Part shown: one piece after another, positions 1-9,784 of the stretch
Position numbering within the stretch: position 1 is the first letter of the stretch
How the letters are laid out: the number at the start of each line of letters is the position of its first letter
DNA from: Gammaproteobacteria bacterium
Lineage (GTDB): Bacteria > Pseudomonadota > Gammaproteobacteria > UBA9214
Length of the DNA: 39,649 nt
Assembly: GCA_029881775.1 (NCBI GenBank)
Contig: JAOULY010000001.1
Location: forward strand, 1-39,649
Direction of reading: 5' to 3'
Program-made: the position numbers and the translations under genes
The notes under the pieces: generated by a model
The model's input: only the letters and a program-made list of their open reading frames with translations
Database searches by the model: none
What the model was told of the DNA's origin: nothing

Positions 1-135
1 ATCGCGGCAGTTATGGTGTAAATTCTGCAGAAAAGCGTATCCGGGGCGCGATTCGAATTTATTTCCCATATCCATTATATATGTACGGGTACAGGTCGAT
101 ATATTGATAATCAAGAGAGGTAACTAATCCCCGGC

Positions 136-1359
136 ATGTATTGGCTGTCATTCAAAAAGAAGCAGGAAAAACAAGTCACTGGCCTGATTCTGCCGGGCGG
201 CGGGGCGCGTAACGCCTATCAGGCAGGCGTGCTCAAGGCCATTGCCGACATGTTGCCCGAGGATACGGATAACCCGTTCGACGTCATTTGCGGATCATCT
301 TCCGGCGCACTCAATGCCGTACTCCTCGCCAGCTCGGCTACCCGCTTTCGCGAGGGGGTCGACCGCCTCTGGGGGATCTGGGCAAATTTCCATGTCGGCA
401 AGGTATTCAAGGTAGACAACTGGACGGCCATCAAGAGTGCATTTGGCTGGGGCGCAAATTTTCTGCTCGGCGGACTGATCAAGAGCCAGCCTCTTTCGGT
501 ACTGGATAATTCACCCCTGCGTGAATTGCTGGAACGCCATATCCGCTTCGCGCGTATTCAGCAGGCCATCGACTCCGGTGCATTGCGGGCTGTGTCGGTA
601 ACGGCTTCCGGTTACACCAGTGGCCTGTCGGTAACATTTTACCAGGGTATCAATGAACTGGTTCCCTGGCAGCGCACCCGGCGTACCGGTCAGCCGACAG
701 AGCTGACGATCAATCACCTGATGGCGTCATCGGCAATACCGGTGTTGTTTCCAGCCGTCAAGTTGCGCCACGAGTATTACGGTGACGGCTCTATGCGACA
801 AACCGCACCGCTGAGCCCGGCCCTGCATATGGGCGCTAATCGACTGTTGATTATCGGTGTCAGGAATCCCGGCCAGGACGCGCAGCCGGAAGATGATCGC
901 TACGTGAGATATCCTTCATTCGGCCAGATATCCGGCTACATTTTCGATACGTTGTTCATGGATAGTCTCGACGCAGATATTGAGCGTATGCGACGCATCA
1001 ATCATACGATTACCGAGACACGCAGCAAACGGGTTGAGTACAAGGACACGTCATTAAGGCAAATCGATTACCTGGTGATATCCCCCAGCGAGGATGTGCG
1101 GGAGATTGTTGCAAAATACGTGGGGAACTTTCCGCGTTCCGTACGCATTCTGCTTAAAGGGATCGGTGCACTGGCCCGCGAAGGCCGGCCATTGATGAGT
1201 TACCTGATGTTCGACGCGCCGTTCTGCAAGGAACTGATGGAACTTGGTTACCGTGACGGCCTGGCTGCCAGGGAGCAGATATTACACCTGCTTGGTCACG
1301 ATGAATTGCTGGGAGAACAGGACCAGGGGCAGATCACGGCTAAGGTTAGCGGTGACTGA
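136..1359 (+). CDS. Patatin-like phospholipase family protein
   Basis: A 407-residue protein with the catalytic elements of bacterial patatin-like lipid acyl hydrolases. The oxyanion-hole loop GGGARNAYQAG is at residues 21-31. The nucleophile elbow GSSSG (Ser55) follows, and a DGS motif supplies the dyad aspartate near residue 217. There is no signal peptide; the N-terminus is basic (KKKQEK), so a cytoplasmic or inner-membrane-associated enzyme is likely. The start at 136 is preceded by AGAGAGG at 114-120, a rather long spacing, and no better start is visible. The substrate cannot be read from sequence; members cleave fatty acyl chains from phospholipids or storage lipids. It appears monocistronic and convergent with the HerA-like gene downstream. 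Confidence 0.9.
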   Translation: MYWLSFKKKQEKQVTGLILPGGGARNAYQAGVLKAIADMLPEDTDNPFDVICGSSSGALNAVLLASSATRFREGVDRLWGIWANFHVGKVFKVDNWTAIKSAFGWGANFLLGGLIKSQPLSVLDNSPLRELLERHIRFARIQQAIDSGALRAVSVTASGYTSGLSVTFYQGINELVPWQRTRRTGQPTELTINHLMASSAIPVLFPAVKLRHEYYGDGSMRQTAPLSPALHMGANRLLIIGVRNPGQDAQPEDDRYVRYPSFGQISGYIFDTLFMDSLDADIERMRRINHTITETRSKRVEYKDTSLRQIDYLVISPSEDVREIVAKYVGNFPRSVRILLKGIGALAREGRPLMSYLMFDAPFCKELMELGYRDGLAAREQILHLLGHDELLGEQDQGQITAKVSGD

Positions 1360-1488
1360 GACCCTCGGGATTGCGATTGTCCGTCAAGCTGCTTGTAGCG
1401 CAACGCCGCCAGTCGTGTCATTGATATCCCGGAATCGGCCGTGCGGCCTTTATCCGGACTGCGCAGGTACAGTCGTTAGCTGGTTCAG

Positions 1489-3144
1489 TTAACGGTGCAA
1501 GCGGTCCTGGCGGCGCCAGCGATCGACAATATCATCGACGTCAAGGTCATCCGGTCCGGTTGACCACTTGCGAAAGAAATCCACACTGTTACTGTTTGGC
1601 GGCGGGTCCGGCTTGTAAAGCTGTACCCGGGTCGGTAGTGGTACAGCCAGGCCCATGACCATGGCTTCGCCCTGACCCAGTGATGACAGGATATCGATGA
1701 AATCACGTTCCGCCTCGGGTACCAGGTCGCGGACATAGGCCTGATCGTCAGGGTTGGTCAGGCGCAGGCAAATAAAGGTGTTGCACTGTGCGAGCACGGT
1801 CTCGGATAGATCATGCGGACGCTGGGTCACGACGGCCAGTCCCACACCGTACTTGCGCCCTTCCTTTGCAATACGCTGCATGGTTTGCCGTGTCCCTTCA
1901 AACTGGTCGTTGCTCTCGCGCGGTATATAGGAATGTGCTTCTTCACAAACCAGCAGCAGCGGGAAATCCTTGAACTTCGGATTCCAGTAATTGAACTCGA
2001 ATGCAAGCCGGCCAACCTGCGCGGTTACTACCGGGCGAACATCAAAAGGTACCGAGCTGAGATCAATGATAGTGATCTGTGCCTTGGGTTCGCCCAGGCC
2101 AACGAAGTCTCGAAGCAAGCCTGGCAATGTGTCGGATGAGATCCGGTGTTTCGGGTTTAGCAGAAAATCATAACGCGTGTCTTTCATGCGGCTATGCAGG
2201 CGCATGATGAACTGGTCAAACAGGCCGGCCAGCGGTCCCTTGTCCTTGCCGAAGTTGGTCGAAGACTTGTTGGCTTCGACGAAATAATTGTAGAGATCAG
2301 TCAGGGAAAAATACACCGGTGAGTCGATGGAAATATCACCGATGCCGAGGTCCTTGTTGGCCTTGTTACGCAGTTCATGTACGGTATCGCGCAGGAAGGA
2401 AATCTGTGACGATGCGGAGCTGTCCGAGCGATCAATCAGCATGTCGACCAGCTCGGAGAACGTCATGAGCCAGTAGGGCATTTCCAGGTCACGGGCGTCG
2501 ATGTAACGCGTGGTTTTTTCATCAAACGCGCAGTGGCGCTTGCCGCTGTCGTCTTCCCAGCTGTATTCGCCGTGCAGGTCCAGCAGGACGATATGCGCTT
2601 TTGGCATCTTGCTGACAGCGCGCTGCAGTAAGTTTGTTACCGCCCAGGACTTGCCGGCGCCGGATTGACCGAGGATGGCGAAGTGACGGCCGAACAGTGC
2701 CGCCGGGTCCATGCAGATGTCGATTGATTCATCCATCATGGAATGACCGATAGCGTACCCCTGTGCCCGGAATTTAACGAATATGGATTCGATTTCCTGC
2801 TTGGTCACCATATGCACTTCCGCACCGGTAACCGGGTAGCTTTTCACGCCATTCTGGAATGTTCCGCCGGCGTTTATTTCACCGACCGGTATGAGTTGAA
2901 TGGTCCGTGTAGTACCGGATTCACCGGTGGAAGGCACGGCCTTGATCGAGGAAATGGACGCAAGGATTTTAATCTCGCCCTGGGTGATTGCGACATAACT
3001 GCCGGGCTGTCCTGTCATGTCCACATCGACGCGGCTTGATATGCGGGGGCGCTTGCCATCGCCGGGCTCGACCAGTCTGGCGGTCATGGCGCCGGCCTTG
3101 ACGCTGGTCAGGTGGCCGATCAGGGTTTGAGTGTACGGTGTCAT
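1489..3144 (-). CDS. HerA-like ATP-binding protein (DUF87)
   Basis: A 551-residue P-loop ATPase of the HerA/FtsK group. An N-terminal beta-rich HAS-barrel-like region (about 1-120) comes before the Walker A loop GQSGAGKS at residues 159-166. A hydrophobic Walker B strand (LLLVCEEAHSYIP) lies near residue 395 and the sensor-like segment VVTQRPHDLSE follows. HerA proteins are hexameric DNA translocases that in archaea work with the nuclease NurA in end resection. No nurA-like gene is adjacent, and bacterial stand-alone HerA proteins are often of unknown role or belong to defence systems, for which there is no sign here. The ATPase call is firm; the cellular role is open. Confidence 0.88.
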   Translation of the reverse strand: MTPYTQTLIGHLTSVKAGAMTARLVEPGDGKRPRISSRVDVDMTGQPGSYVAITQGEIKILASISSIKAVPSTGESGTTRTIQLIPVGEINAGGTFQNGVKSYPVTGAEVHMVTKQEIESIFVKFRAQGYAIGHSMMDESIDICMDPAALFGRHFAILGQSGAGKSWAVTNLLQRAVSKMPKAHIVLLDLHGEYSWEDDSGKRHCAFDEKTTRYIDARDLEMPYWLMTFSELVDMLIDRSDSSASSQISFLRDTVHELRNKANKDLGIGDISIDSPVYFSLTDLYNYFVEANKSSTNFGKDKGPLAGLFDQFIMRLHSRMKDTRYDFLLNPKHRISSDTLPGLLRDFVGLGEPKAQITIIDLSSVPFDVRPVVTAQVGRLAFEFNYWNPKFKDFPLLLVCEEAHSYIPRESNDQFEGTRQTMQRIAKEGRKYGVGLAVVTQRPHDLSETVLAQCNTFICLRLTNPDDQAYVRDLVPEAERDFIDILSSLGQGEAMVMGLAVPLPTRVQLYKPDPPPNSNSVDFFRKWSTGPDDLDVDDIVDRWRRQDRLHR

Positions 3145-3784
3145 TGCCGGTTGTCCCTCTGGGTGGTCAGTTCGGGTTCTGGCGCGTGATATCCGCAGTT
3201 ACGTTGACAGGTAACGCAGTAATGTCACGGCTAACTCTAGCATATAGCGGCATTTCAACCTTTATATTGAGGTTGTGCAGGAATGTGCTGAACCGTTTTC
3301 ACCAGCTGCTGTTGCCATGCTCGGCGTGAGAGTGCTTGCCGCCGTGTTTGCGCGCATATCCGGTTGATAATAAAAATAAATAGCTGTACTTGCACAGTCT
3401 TTTTCAGGTGGCGAAGCGGGTTTTCTTTTATGGGAAATACCTGAGGTCGCAATTCAGGGCGCAGGTCCACGGCAGTCCCGTTCCATCACGCCATTCACAG
3501 GAGTTTGTTCCAGCTTGCACCGCTTCGGTCATTTCGCCCTCGTAGCCGTTAACCAGGCTGCAGTCCTGGTGGTGTGCTTGCGGGAGCGCAGGTAAGGATG
3601 ACTGAGCCATATTCCTGTTGTCACCAGGTTCAAACCTGTCGACATGTGTCTTCCATGCAGCCCCGGATAAACTGGCCAACTTGCAACTGAATGCAAAATT
3701 GCGCGACTATGGTTGCTGCCTGCAACCGTTTACGTGTAAATCACCACCGGAGTCCCGGTTTATTTTCAAGCCGACAAAGTCGAG
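3145..3784. other. Long intergenic region upstream of the sucrose operon
   Basis: About 640 bases between the HerA-like gene and sucrose-phosphate synthase carry no convincing intact gene. The only recognisable coding trace is a rhodanese C-terminal remnant on the minus strand (3428-3580, listed separately). The sucrose operon promoter should lie in the last 200 bases, but I see no strong -35/-10 pair; TTGCAA (3681-3686) with GACTAT (3705-3710) is a weak candidate. Confidence 0.5.
3428..3580 (-). pseudogene. Decayed C-terminal fragment of a rhodanese-like protein
   Basis: The minus-strand frame ending at the TAA at 3428-3430 encodes a tail that aligns with the C-terminus of the intact rhodanese-like gene ending at 9785. 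Shared features in order are a V(N/D)GYEG motif, a spacer of nearly equal length (23 versus 24 residues), GLPWT, then L(N/D)xDLxYFP at the end. Upstream of the GYEG motif the similarity fades. The catalytic CRSGKRS loop, the rhodanese fold and the signal peptide are all missing, so it cannot be a functional sulfurtransferase. The nucleotide match over the tail is only partial, so this is an old paralogue or relic rather than a recent duplication. An 83-codon open frame extends upstream to 3679 but looks unlike protein. Confidence 0.6.
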
Positions 3785-5935
3785 ATGAACAACAGTAAGC
3801 CCCGGAAGTACCTGCTCCTCATCAGCGTTCACGGCCTCATTCGAGGCAATAACCTGGAACTTGGCCGTGATGCCGATACCGGCGGACAGATCAAATACGT
3901 CGTTGATCTTGCCCGCGCGCTGGCCGAGCGGGATGACGTTGACCAGATCGACCTGGTTACGCGCAGGGTGATCGATCCTGCTGTCAGTGAGGACTACCGG
4001 GCGGCAGTGGAAAAACTCTCGGACAAGGTGAATATCATCCGCATCAATGCAGGGCCACCGGAATACCTGCCGAAGGAGCAACTCTGGGACCATCTCGACA
4101 GTTTCACCGACAATCTCGTCAACTGGCTGAAGGAACGGCCGCGCATGCCCGATTTTGTGCACAGCCACTATGCCGATGCCGGTTATGTCGGTGTGCGGCT
4201 GTCAAACCTGCTCGGGGTTCCGCTGATTCATACCGGCCATTCACTTGGTCGCGACAAGCGCAAACGGCTGCTCGCGCGCGGTCTGTCGCGTCAGGATATC
4301 GAATCAACCTACAATATCGAGCGTCGCATTGATGCTGAAGAGGAGATTCTCGCCAATGCTGACCTCGTGATTACCAGCACACATAACGAGATCGAGCAGC
4401 AATACGGTTTGTACAACTACTACGACCCGGCACGTATGACAGTCATTCCGCCCGGTACCGACCTGTTGCAGTTTCATCCACCGCAGGAAGACGAATCATT
4501 CGGTTTCCGTGCACAGGTGGACCGATTCCTGACCGATACCAGGAAACCGCTGGTTCTTGCATTGTCACGCCCCGATGAACGCAAGAACATCCTGACGCTG
4601 ATTGAGGCGTTTGGTGAGTCACAGGCGTTACGCCATGCCGCCAATCTGCTTGTCGTGGCCGGCAGTCGCGATGACATCCGCGACATGGAGAATGGCGCGC
4701 AGTCCGTCTTGACCAATATCCTGCTGCTGATTGATGCCTACGACCTTTACGGTCGCGTCGCGCTGCCGAAGAGCCACCGCGCCAGTGATGTACCTGAAAT
4801 ATACCGCCTGGTTGCGGCCAGTAAGGGTGTTTTCATCAATCCTGCGCTCACTGAACCGTTCGGGCTGACGCTGCTGGAAGCAGCCGCGAGCGGCCTGCCA
4901 ATCGTTGCTACCGAGAACGGTGGACCGGTCGACATCATTGCCAACTGCAACAATGGTGTACTTATTGACCCGCTGGACCATGAGGCCATCAGCGAGGCCC
5001 TGCTCAAGCTGATCCGCGACGATGAGGCGTGGAACACAGCATCACGCAACGGACTCGAAGGGGTGCGCAAGCACTATGCCTGGGAGGCGCATGCCATTGC
5101 CTATCTCGGCAAGATTGACACGCTGAGCGGAAAATACGAGCCGCTGCCGAGTGAGCGTGCTGCCGCACGCACGATCCGTTACCGTGACCGTGCGATTTTC
5201 ACTGATCTTGACCAGAACCTGATCGGCAACCCGGCTGCGCTTAAACAGTTTATTTCAACGATGCGCGAAAATCGCAAGTGCGTCACATTCGGTATCGCCA
5301 CCGGCCGGCGGATCGATTCTGCACTGGCGCTGATGAAGAAGCAGGGTATTCCGGCGCCGGATGTCCTGATCAGCAGCCTGGGTGCACGTATCCACTATGG
5401 CCATGCCCTCACCGAGGACAATTACTGGGCCGACCACATTGACCACCACTGGAATCCACAACAAATCCGCCGCGTTCTGAGCAGTCTGCCCGGTCTCAAG
5501 TTGCAGCCGAAAAAAGAGCAGACGCCGTTCAAGCTGTCGTATTTCTACGATCCACGCACGGCGCCGTCAGTCGACGAGATTGTCAAGATGATCCGCCAGG
5601 AGGAGCTTACAGCAAATGTGTTCAGTTCATTCGGGCAGTTCCTGGATATTGTGCCATCGCGCGCTTCGAAGGGGCAGGCGCTGCGCTATGTCGCGCAACG
5701 TCTCGATATGCCGGTCGAACAGATTCTGGCGGTTGGTGGTTCCGGTGCCGATGAAGACATGATGCGTGGTAACACGCTGGCAGTCGTGGTCGCCAATCGC
5801 CATCACGAAGAACTGTCACAACTGGTCGAACAGGACCGTATCTACTTTGCATCGCAGCCGCACGCGCTCGGTATTCTCGAAGCCATCGACCACTACGACT
5901 TTTTCGGCAGCTGCAATGTGCCGAAACCACAATGA
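3785..5935 (+). CDS. sps: Sucrose-phosphate synthase with C-terminal HAD phosphatase-like domain
   Basis: A 716-residue cytoplasmic enzyme that makes sucrose 6-phosphate from UDP-glucose and fructose 6-phosphate. The N-terminal GT-B glycosyltransferase begins with the donor/acceptor loop GRDADTGGQIKYVVDLARAL. It continues through HSHYADAGYVG and HTGHSLGRDKRKRL to the C-terminal GT4 signature TEPFGLTLLEAAASGLPIVA. From about residue 468 a HAD-type domain follows, with DLDQN (Asp474, Asp476) and a late GGSGADEDMMRG motif, as in two-domain bacterial and plant SPS proteins. The stop overlaps the next start (ATGA at 5932-5935), so it is translationally coupled to the separate phosphatase. The gene order sps-spp-fruK-ams matches the sucrose operon of halotolerant methanotrophs and some nitrifiers, where sucrose is a compatible solute and carbon store. 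Whether the fused HAD domain is active is not shown by sequence. Confidence 0.95.
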   Translation: MNNSKPRKYLLLISVHGLIRGNNLELGRDADTGGQIKYVVDLARALAERDDVDQIDLVTRRVIDPAVSEDYRAAVEKLSDKVNIIRINAGPPEYLPKEQLWDHLDSFTDNLVNWLKERPRMPDFVHSHYADAGYVGVRLSNLLGVPLIHTGHSLGRDKRKRLLARGLSRQDIESTYNIERRIDAEEEILANADLVITSTHNEIEQQYGLYNYYDPARMTVIPPGTDLLQFHPPQEDESFGFRAQVDRFLTDTRKPLVLALSRPDERKNILTLIEAFGESQALRHAANLLVVAGSRDDIRDMENGAQSVLTNILLLIDAYDLYGRVALPKSHRASDVPEIYRLVAASKGVFINPALTEPFGLTLLEAAASGLPIVATENGGPVDIIANCNNGVLIDPLDHEAISEALLKLIRDDEAWNTASRNGLEGVRKHYAWEAHAIAYLGKIDTLSGKYEPLPSERAAARTIRYRDRAIFTDLDQNLIGNPAALKQFISTMRENRKCVTFGIATGRRIDSALALMKKQGIPAPDVLISSLGARIHYGHALTEDNYWADHIDHHWNPQQIRRVLSSLPGLKLQPKKEQTPFKLSYFYDPRTAPSVDEIVKMIRQEELTANVFSSFGQFLDIVPSRASKGQALRYVAQRLDMPVEQILAVGGSGADEDMMRGNTLAVVVANRHHEELSQLVEQDRIYFASQPHALGILEAIDHYDFFGSCNVPKPQ

Positions 5936-6795
5936 CGCAAAACCTGCTGATCTGTACCGACCTCGATCGCACCCTGCTTCCCAATGGACAGCAGCCGGAA
6001 TCCGGCAATGCACGCGAATACTTCCAGACGCTATGTCAGCGCCCGGAAGTCACTCTCGTCTTCGTCACCGGTCGACACCGCATATTGATTGAACAGGCAA
6101 TTGCGGATTATTGCCTGCCGGTACCTGACTATGCGATTGCCAATGTCGGTACGACCATCTACCGCGTCGGCCAGGAACACCTGTGGCAGCGCCAGACCGC
6201 CTGGGATGATGAGATTGCAGCTGACTGGGGGAAGCATACGCACAGTGACATCCTGTCGATGCTCAGTGACGTAGCTTCCCTGCGACTGCAGGAAAGCAAC
6301 AAGCAGGACAGGCACAAGCTCAGTTATTATGTGCCACTGCACAGTGACCGCGAGGCGCTTTCATCGATCATCGCGGAACGCCTGGTTGAGCAGCAGGTCA
6401 GCGCGCGCCTGATCTGGAGTGACGACGAACCTGCCGGTATTGGCCTGCTCGATGTGACGCCGCGCCGATCTTCCAAGTATCACGCGATCAAGGCGTTAAT
6501 GCGGGAGCTTGGTATGTCTGAGACACAAATCGTGTTTGCCGGCGACAGTGGTAACGACCTCGAGGTCATGGTCAGCGACATACCCTCGGTGCTGGTTGCC
6601 AACAGTCAGCCGCAGATCCGGGAACAGTCGATCCGGCAGGCTGCCGAGTCAGGTCACAGTGATAAACTTTACATCGCCAAAGGGGGGTTCAAGGGCATGA
6701 ACGGCAACTACGCAGCGGGCATCCTGGAAGGCATTGCGCACTACCACCCGGATATCATCGAATGGATGGGCCTCGCCGCAGGTTCTCATGAATAG
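5932..6795 (+). CDS. spp: Sucrose-phosphate phosphatase (HAD superfamily)
   Basis: A 287-residue HAD hydrolase of the sucrose-phosphatase family, converting sucrose 6-phosphate to sucrose. Motif I is DLDRT (nucleophile Asp10, acid Asp12). A conserved lysine region follows, then the metal-binding motif GDSGNDLEV. It overlaps the synthase by four bases and overlaps the start of the fructokinase gene, so the three enzymes form one translationally coupled unit. With a phosphatase-like domain already fused to the synthase, this stand-alone enzyme probably provides the main phosphatase activity (inference). Confidence 0.93.
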   Translation: MTQNLLICTDLDRTLLPNGQQPESGNAREYFQTLCQRPEVTLVFVTGRHRILIEQAIADYCLPVPDYAIANVGTTIYRVGQEHLWQRQTAWDDEIAADWGKHTHSDILSMLSDVASLRLQESNKQDRHKLSYYVPLHSDREALSSIIAERLVEQQVSARLIWSDDEPAGIGLLDVTPRRSSKYHAIKALMRELGMSETQIVFAGDSGNDLEVMVSDIPSVLVANSQPQIREQSIRQAAESGHSDKLYIAKGGFKGMNGNYAAGILEGIAHYHPDIIEWMGLAAGSHE

Positions 6796-7672
6796 CAGTC
6801 GACCCTGTATCTTCGGTGAAGTCCTGTACGATCACTTCCCGGACGGCTCACGCGTGCTCGGTGGGGCGCCTTTCAATGTTGCCTGGCATCTGCAAGCGTT
6901 CGGACTGGCGCCACGCTTCATCAGTCGCGTCGGTGACGACGCCGAAGGCCGGCAGATACGCGCGGCGATGCAGTCCTTTGGTATGGAGACCGATGCCCTG
7001 CAGACCGACCCGGATCTGCCCACCGGACTGGTCAGTGTCGAGTTGCAGGACAATGAACCCAGCTATGACATCGTTTACCCTGCTGCCTATGATGCTATTG
7101 ACAGCTGTCACGCAGGCGACGGCTGCGGACTGCTCTACCACGGCAGCCTGGCAACGCGCGGCAGCACGTCGAGACAGGCACTGCGCGAGCTGATCGACGC
7201 CGAAGCACGCATGGTGTTCCTTGACGTGAATCTGCGCCCGCCATGGTGGCAGCTCGAACAGATTCTTGATCTGCTGAAATCCGCCGACTGGTTGAAAGTC
7301 AACGATGACGAGCTGCGTGCATTGCACCCGGCATGCCAGTCGGTCGACGACGGTGTTGCCCAACTGATCGGTACCTACGATCTGCAAGGCGTTGTGGTCA
7401 CGCACGGTGCAGCCGGAGCTTCGATGTACACCCGGGAAGGTAAATCCGGTACAGTGAAGCCCGGGGGAGGTGACGCCGTCGTCGATACCGTTGGTGCCGG
7501 CGATGCATTTTCTTCGGTGCTGATACTGGGCCTGATACGCCAGTGGCCATCGGCACTTATATTACAGCGTGCGCAGGCCTTCGCGTCGCGCATTGTTGCC
7601 AACCGCGGTGCATTAATGACCGATATTTCATCTTATCAGCCCTTCGTCGATGACTGGAAGCTGACCAACTGA
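6788..7672 (+). CDS. fruK: Fructokinase, PfkB family
   Basis: A 294-residue ribokinase/PfkB-family sugar kinase. It shows the N-terminal substrate motif GGAPFNVAWHL near residues 21-31 and the C-terminal ATP/catalytic motif DTVGAGDAFSS with catalytic base Asp239. I place the start at the ATG at 6788, eight bases inside spp: the reading then begins MNSSRPCIFGE, the usual kinase opening. An earlier in-frame ATG at 6734 would add 18 residues lying within spp and unlike the family. In this operon the kinase phosphorylates fructose released by amylosucrase, returning it to sugar-phosphate metabolism. Confidence 0.92.
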   Translation: MNSSRPCIFGEVLYDHFPDGSRVLGGAPFNVAWHLQAFGLAPRFISRVGDDAEGRQIRAAMQSFGMETDALQTDPDLPTGLVSVELQDNEPSYDIVYPAAYDAIDSCHAGDGCGLLYHGSLATRGSTSRQALRELIDAEARMVFLDVNLRPPWWQLEQILDLLKSADWLKVNDDELRALHPACQSVDDGVAQLIGTYDLQGVVVTHGAAGASMYTREGKSGTVKPGGGDAVVDTVGAGDAFSSVLILGLIRQWPSALILQRAQAFASRIVANRGALMTDISSYQPFVDDWKLTN

Positions 7673-7687
7673 GTTCTTATTAACGCT

Positions 7688-9649
7688 ATGTACGAACAGG
7701 TTTCTCACTCGCTGCTCAACCAGATACTCGATGAGCTTAAACCCGATATTCGCAAACGCGATCTGCGCCACTTCTACACGCGGCTCGGCGCAAATTTCTA
7801 TGCAATTTATTCGCTGTTTCACAATCTTTACGGCAAGCGTGATGACTTTGTCGCCCAGATGGTGCGCCTGGTTGAGGTCATGGCAACGCAGTACATCAAC
7901 CGTGCCAACGAACTGAAGAAGATCGACATCGAGCGTGAACAACATCACGACTGGTTTCTGAGCCAGGAGTGGGTTGGCATGGCGCTGTATGCGGACGGCT
8001 TTAACGGCAACATCGAAGGTCTGCGCGACAGAATAGGTTATTTGCAGGAACTCGGTATCAATATGCTGCACGTCATGCCGATTCTCGAGTGTCCCAGGGG
8101 TGCCAGTGACGGCGGCTATGCCGTCAGCGACTTCCGTAACGTGGACGACCGGATCGGCACGCTGGATGACGTGCGCCAGCTGGGTGCCGACATGCGTCGG
8201 CGCAACATGCTCCTGACTCTCGATGTGGTGGTCAATCACACATCCGACGAGCACGCATGGGCGCAACAGGCGCGCCAGGGCAGCAGGAAATACCAGGACT
8301 ACTACTACATATTTGACGACCGCTACGTGCCGGACATGTTTGAAGCAACCATGCCCGAGACCTTCCCGGAGACATCTCCCGGCAACTTCACCTATGACGA
8401 CGAGATGCAGAAATGGGTCATGACGGTGTTCAATAGCTACCAGTGGGACCTGAACTACAGCAACCCTGCCGTGTTTATAGAGATGCTTGATATCATCCTG
8501 TTCTGGGCCAACCAGGGTGCAGACATCGTGCGTCTGGATGCCGTGGCATTTCTGTGGAAAAAGATCGGTACGACCTGCCAGAACGAGCGCGAGGCACACC
8601 TCATCCTGCAGCTGATGAAAGACTGCAGCCAGGTGACTGCACCGGGGGTGCTGTTCATCGCCGAGGCAATTGTCGCGCCGGTCGAGATTATCAAGTACTT
8701 CGGCGAGGATGCGGTGATCGCCAAGGAATGCGAGATCGCCTACAACGCCACCTACATGGCCCTGCTGTGGGAGGCCGTTGCAACAAAGAACACCAAGCTG
8801 CTGAACCAGAGTATCCAGAGCCTGCCTGACAAGCTTGATCGTGCAACCTGGCTGAATTATGTGCGCTGCCACGACGACATCGGTCTCGGTTTCGACGATG
8901 CGGATATCGTGCGTTGCGGCTATGAGCCACAAGCACACCGACGTTTCCTGGTCGACTATTTCACCGGCGTGTATGACGATTCGCATGCGCGAGGCCAGCC
9001 GTTTGGCCGAAACGAGAAAACCGGGGACGCGCGGATATCGGGTTCGCTGGCCTCGCTTGCAGGTCTTGAGTACGCGCTGGAATCCGGCGACGAAACAGCG
9101 ATCGATGAGAGCATCGATGCCATCCTGCTGCTGCATGGCATGATCATGTCATTCGGCGGCATTCCGTTGCTGTACTATGGTGATGAAATAGGCACCTTGA
9201 ACGACAGCACGTTTCAGTTTGACGAGACCAAGGCAAATGACAACCGGTGGATGCACCGCCCTGGCATTGACTGGTCAAAGGCCGAGCAGCGCCGTCGCCA
9301 TGGTACTGTGGAACAGCGCATCTTCGATGGCCTGAAGCGCATGATCGCAGTACGAAAAAGCACGCCGGCCTTTGCCGACTATAACAATCGTGCCCTGATC
9401 GACACAGACAATACACATCTGTTTGTTTTCATCCGCAACAACCCGTCTGTGCCCAACGACAGAGTGCTGGTCGTTGCCAATTTCGATGGATCACCACAAT
9501 CACTGACGATCAGCGATCTGGGTAATCGTGGATATTTCGAATACGGTCAGTTGCGCGATCTCTATTCGGGCGAGGCGCCGCGTCAGTACAAGGACCAGCT
9601 GGTCGTACCGCCTTACCGTTTCTACTGGCTCACGGATTCAGGCCTGTAA
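7688..9649 (+). CDS. ams: Amylosucrase (GH13)
   Basis: A 653-residue GH13 enzyme that transfers the glucosyl unit of sucrose onto an alpha-glucan, releasing fructose. Family signatures in order are DVVVNHTSDEHAWAQ, the nucleophile segment GADIVRLDAVAFLWK (Asp284), the acid/base segment FIAEAIV (Glu326) and RCHDDIGL with the transition-state aspartate at about 396. This matches the Neisseria polysaccharea enzyme layout (Asp286, Glu328, Asp393) with small shifts. There is no signal peptide, so it is intracellular. It starts 15 bases after fruK, closing the sucrose cycle: make sucrose, convert it to glycogen-like glucan, re-phosphorylate the fructose. No separate promoter is visible. Confidence 0.96.
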   Translation: MYEQVSHSLLNQILDELKPDIRKRDLRHFYTRLGANFYAIYSLFHNLYGKRDDFVAQMVRLVEVMATQYINRANELKKIDIEREQHHDWFLSQEWVGMALYADGFNGNIEGLRDRIGYLQELGINMLHVMPILECPRGASDGGYAVSDFRNVDDRIGTLDDVRQLGADMRRRNMLLTLDVVVNHTSDEHAWAQQARQGSRKYQDYYYIFDDRYVPDMFEATMPETFPETSPGNFTYDDEMQKWVMTVFNSYQWDLNYSNPAVFIEMLDIILFWANQGADIVRLDAVAFLWKKIGTTCQNEREAHLILQLMKDCSQVTAPGVLFIAEAIVAPVEIIKYFGEDAVIAKECEIAYNATYMALLWEAVATKNTKLLNQSIQSLPDKLDRATWLNYVRCHDDIGLGFDDADIVRCGYEPQAHRRFLVDYFTGVYDDSHARGQPFGRNEKTGDARISGSLASLAGLEYALESGDETAIDESIDAILLLHGMIMSFGGIPLLYYGDEIGTLNDSTFQFDETKANDNRWMHRPGIDWSKAEQRRRHGTVEQRIFDGLKRMIAVRKSTPAFADYNNRALIDTDNTHLFVFIRNNPSVPNDRVLVVANFDGSPQSLTISDLGNRGYFEYGQLRDLYSGEAPRQYKDQLVVPPYRFYWLTDSGL

Positions 9650-9737
9650 GTACAAAAGCGGGCGGGACAGATCTGGCTACCCGTCCGGCCAGTCGCCGAA
9701 ATGTTGATGGCCTCGTCAGTGGCCCGTCCGTATGGGC

Positions 9738-9768
9738 AAAAAAAAGGGCTGCACATGTGCAGCCCTTT
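9738..9768 (-). terminator. Intrinsic terminator of the minus-strand sulfur operon
   Basis: A perfect palindrome at 9743-9768, centred on GGGCTGCACATGTGCAGCCC, is followed in the minus direction by eight T (positions 9745-9738 read as A on the plus strand). It lies 17 bases past the rhodanese stop codon and would end the 12884-to-9785 operon. The amylosucrase transcript converges on it from the other side. Confidence 0.88.
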
Positions 9769-9784
9769 CGAGAGTTGAACCAGC

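Noticed and set aside
1489..3144. HerA-like ATPase as part of an anti-phage defence island
   Set aside because: No SIR2, DUF4297, nuclease or other partner gene is adjacent; neighbours are a lipase and a sucrose operon.
5255..5464. Minus-strand short frames inside the sucrose-phosphate synthase gene
   Set aside because: Shadows of the plus-strand gene with no independent support.
7628..9136. A 502-codon open frame on the minus strand opposite amylosucrase
   Set aside because: It is the antisense shadow of a highly conserved enzyme gene whose catalytic motifs are all on the plus strand; its translation matches no fold and has no ribosome site.
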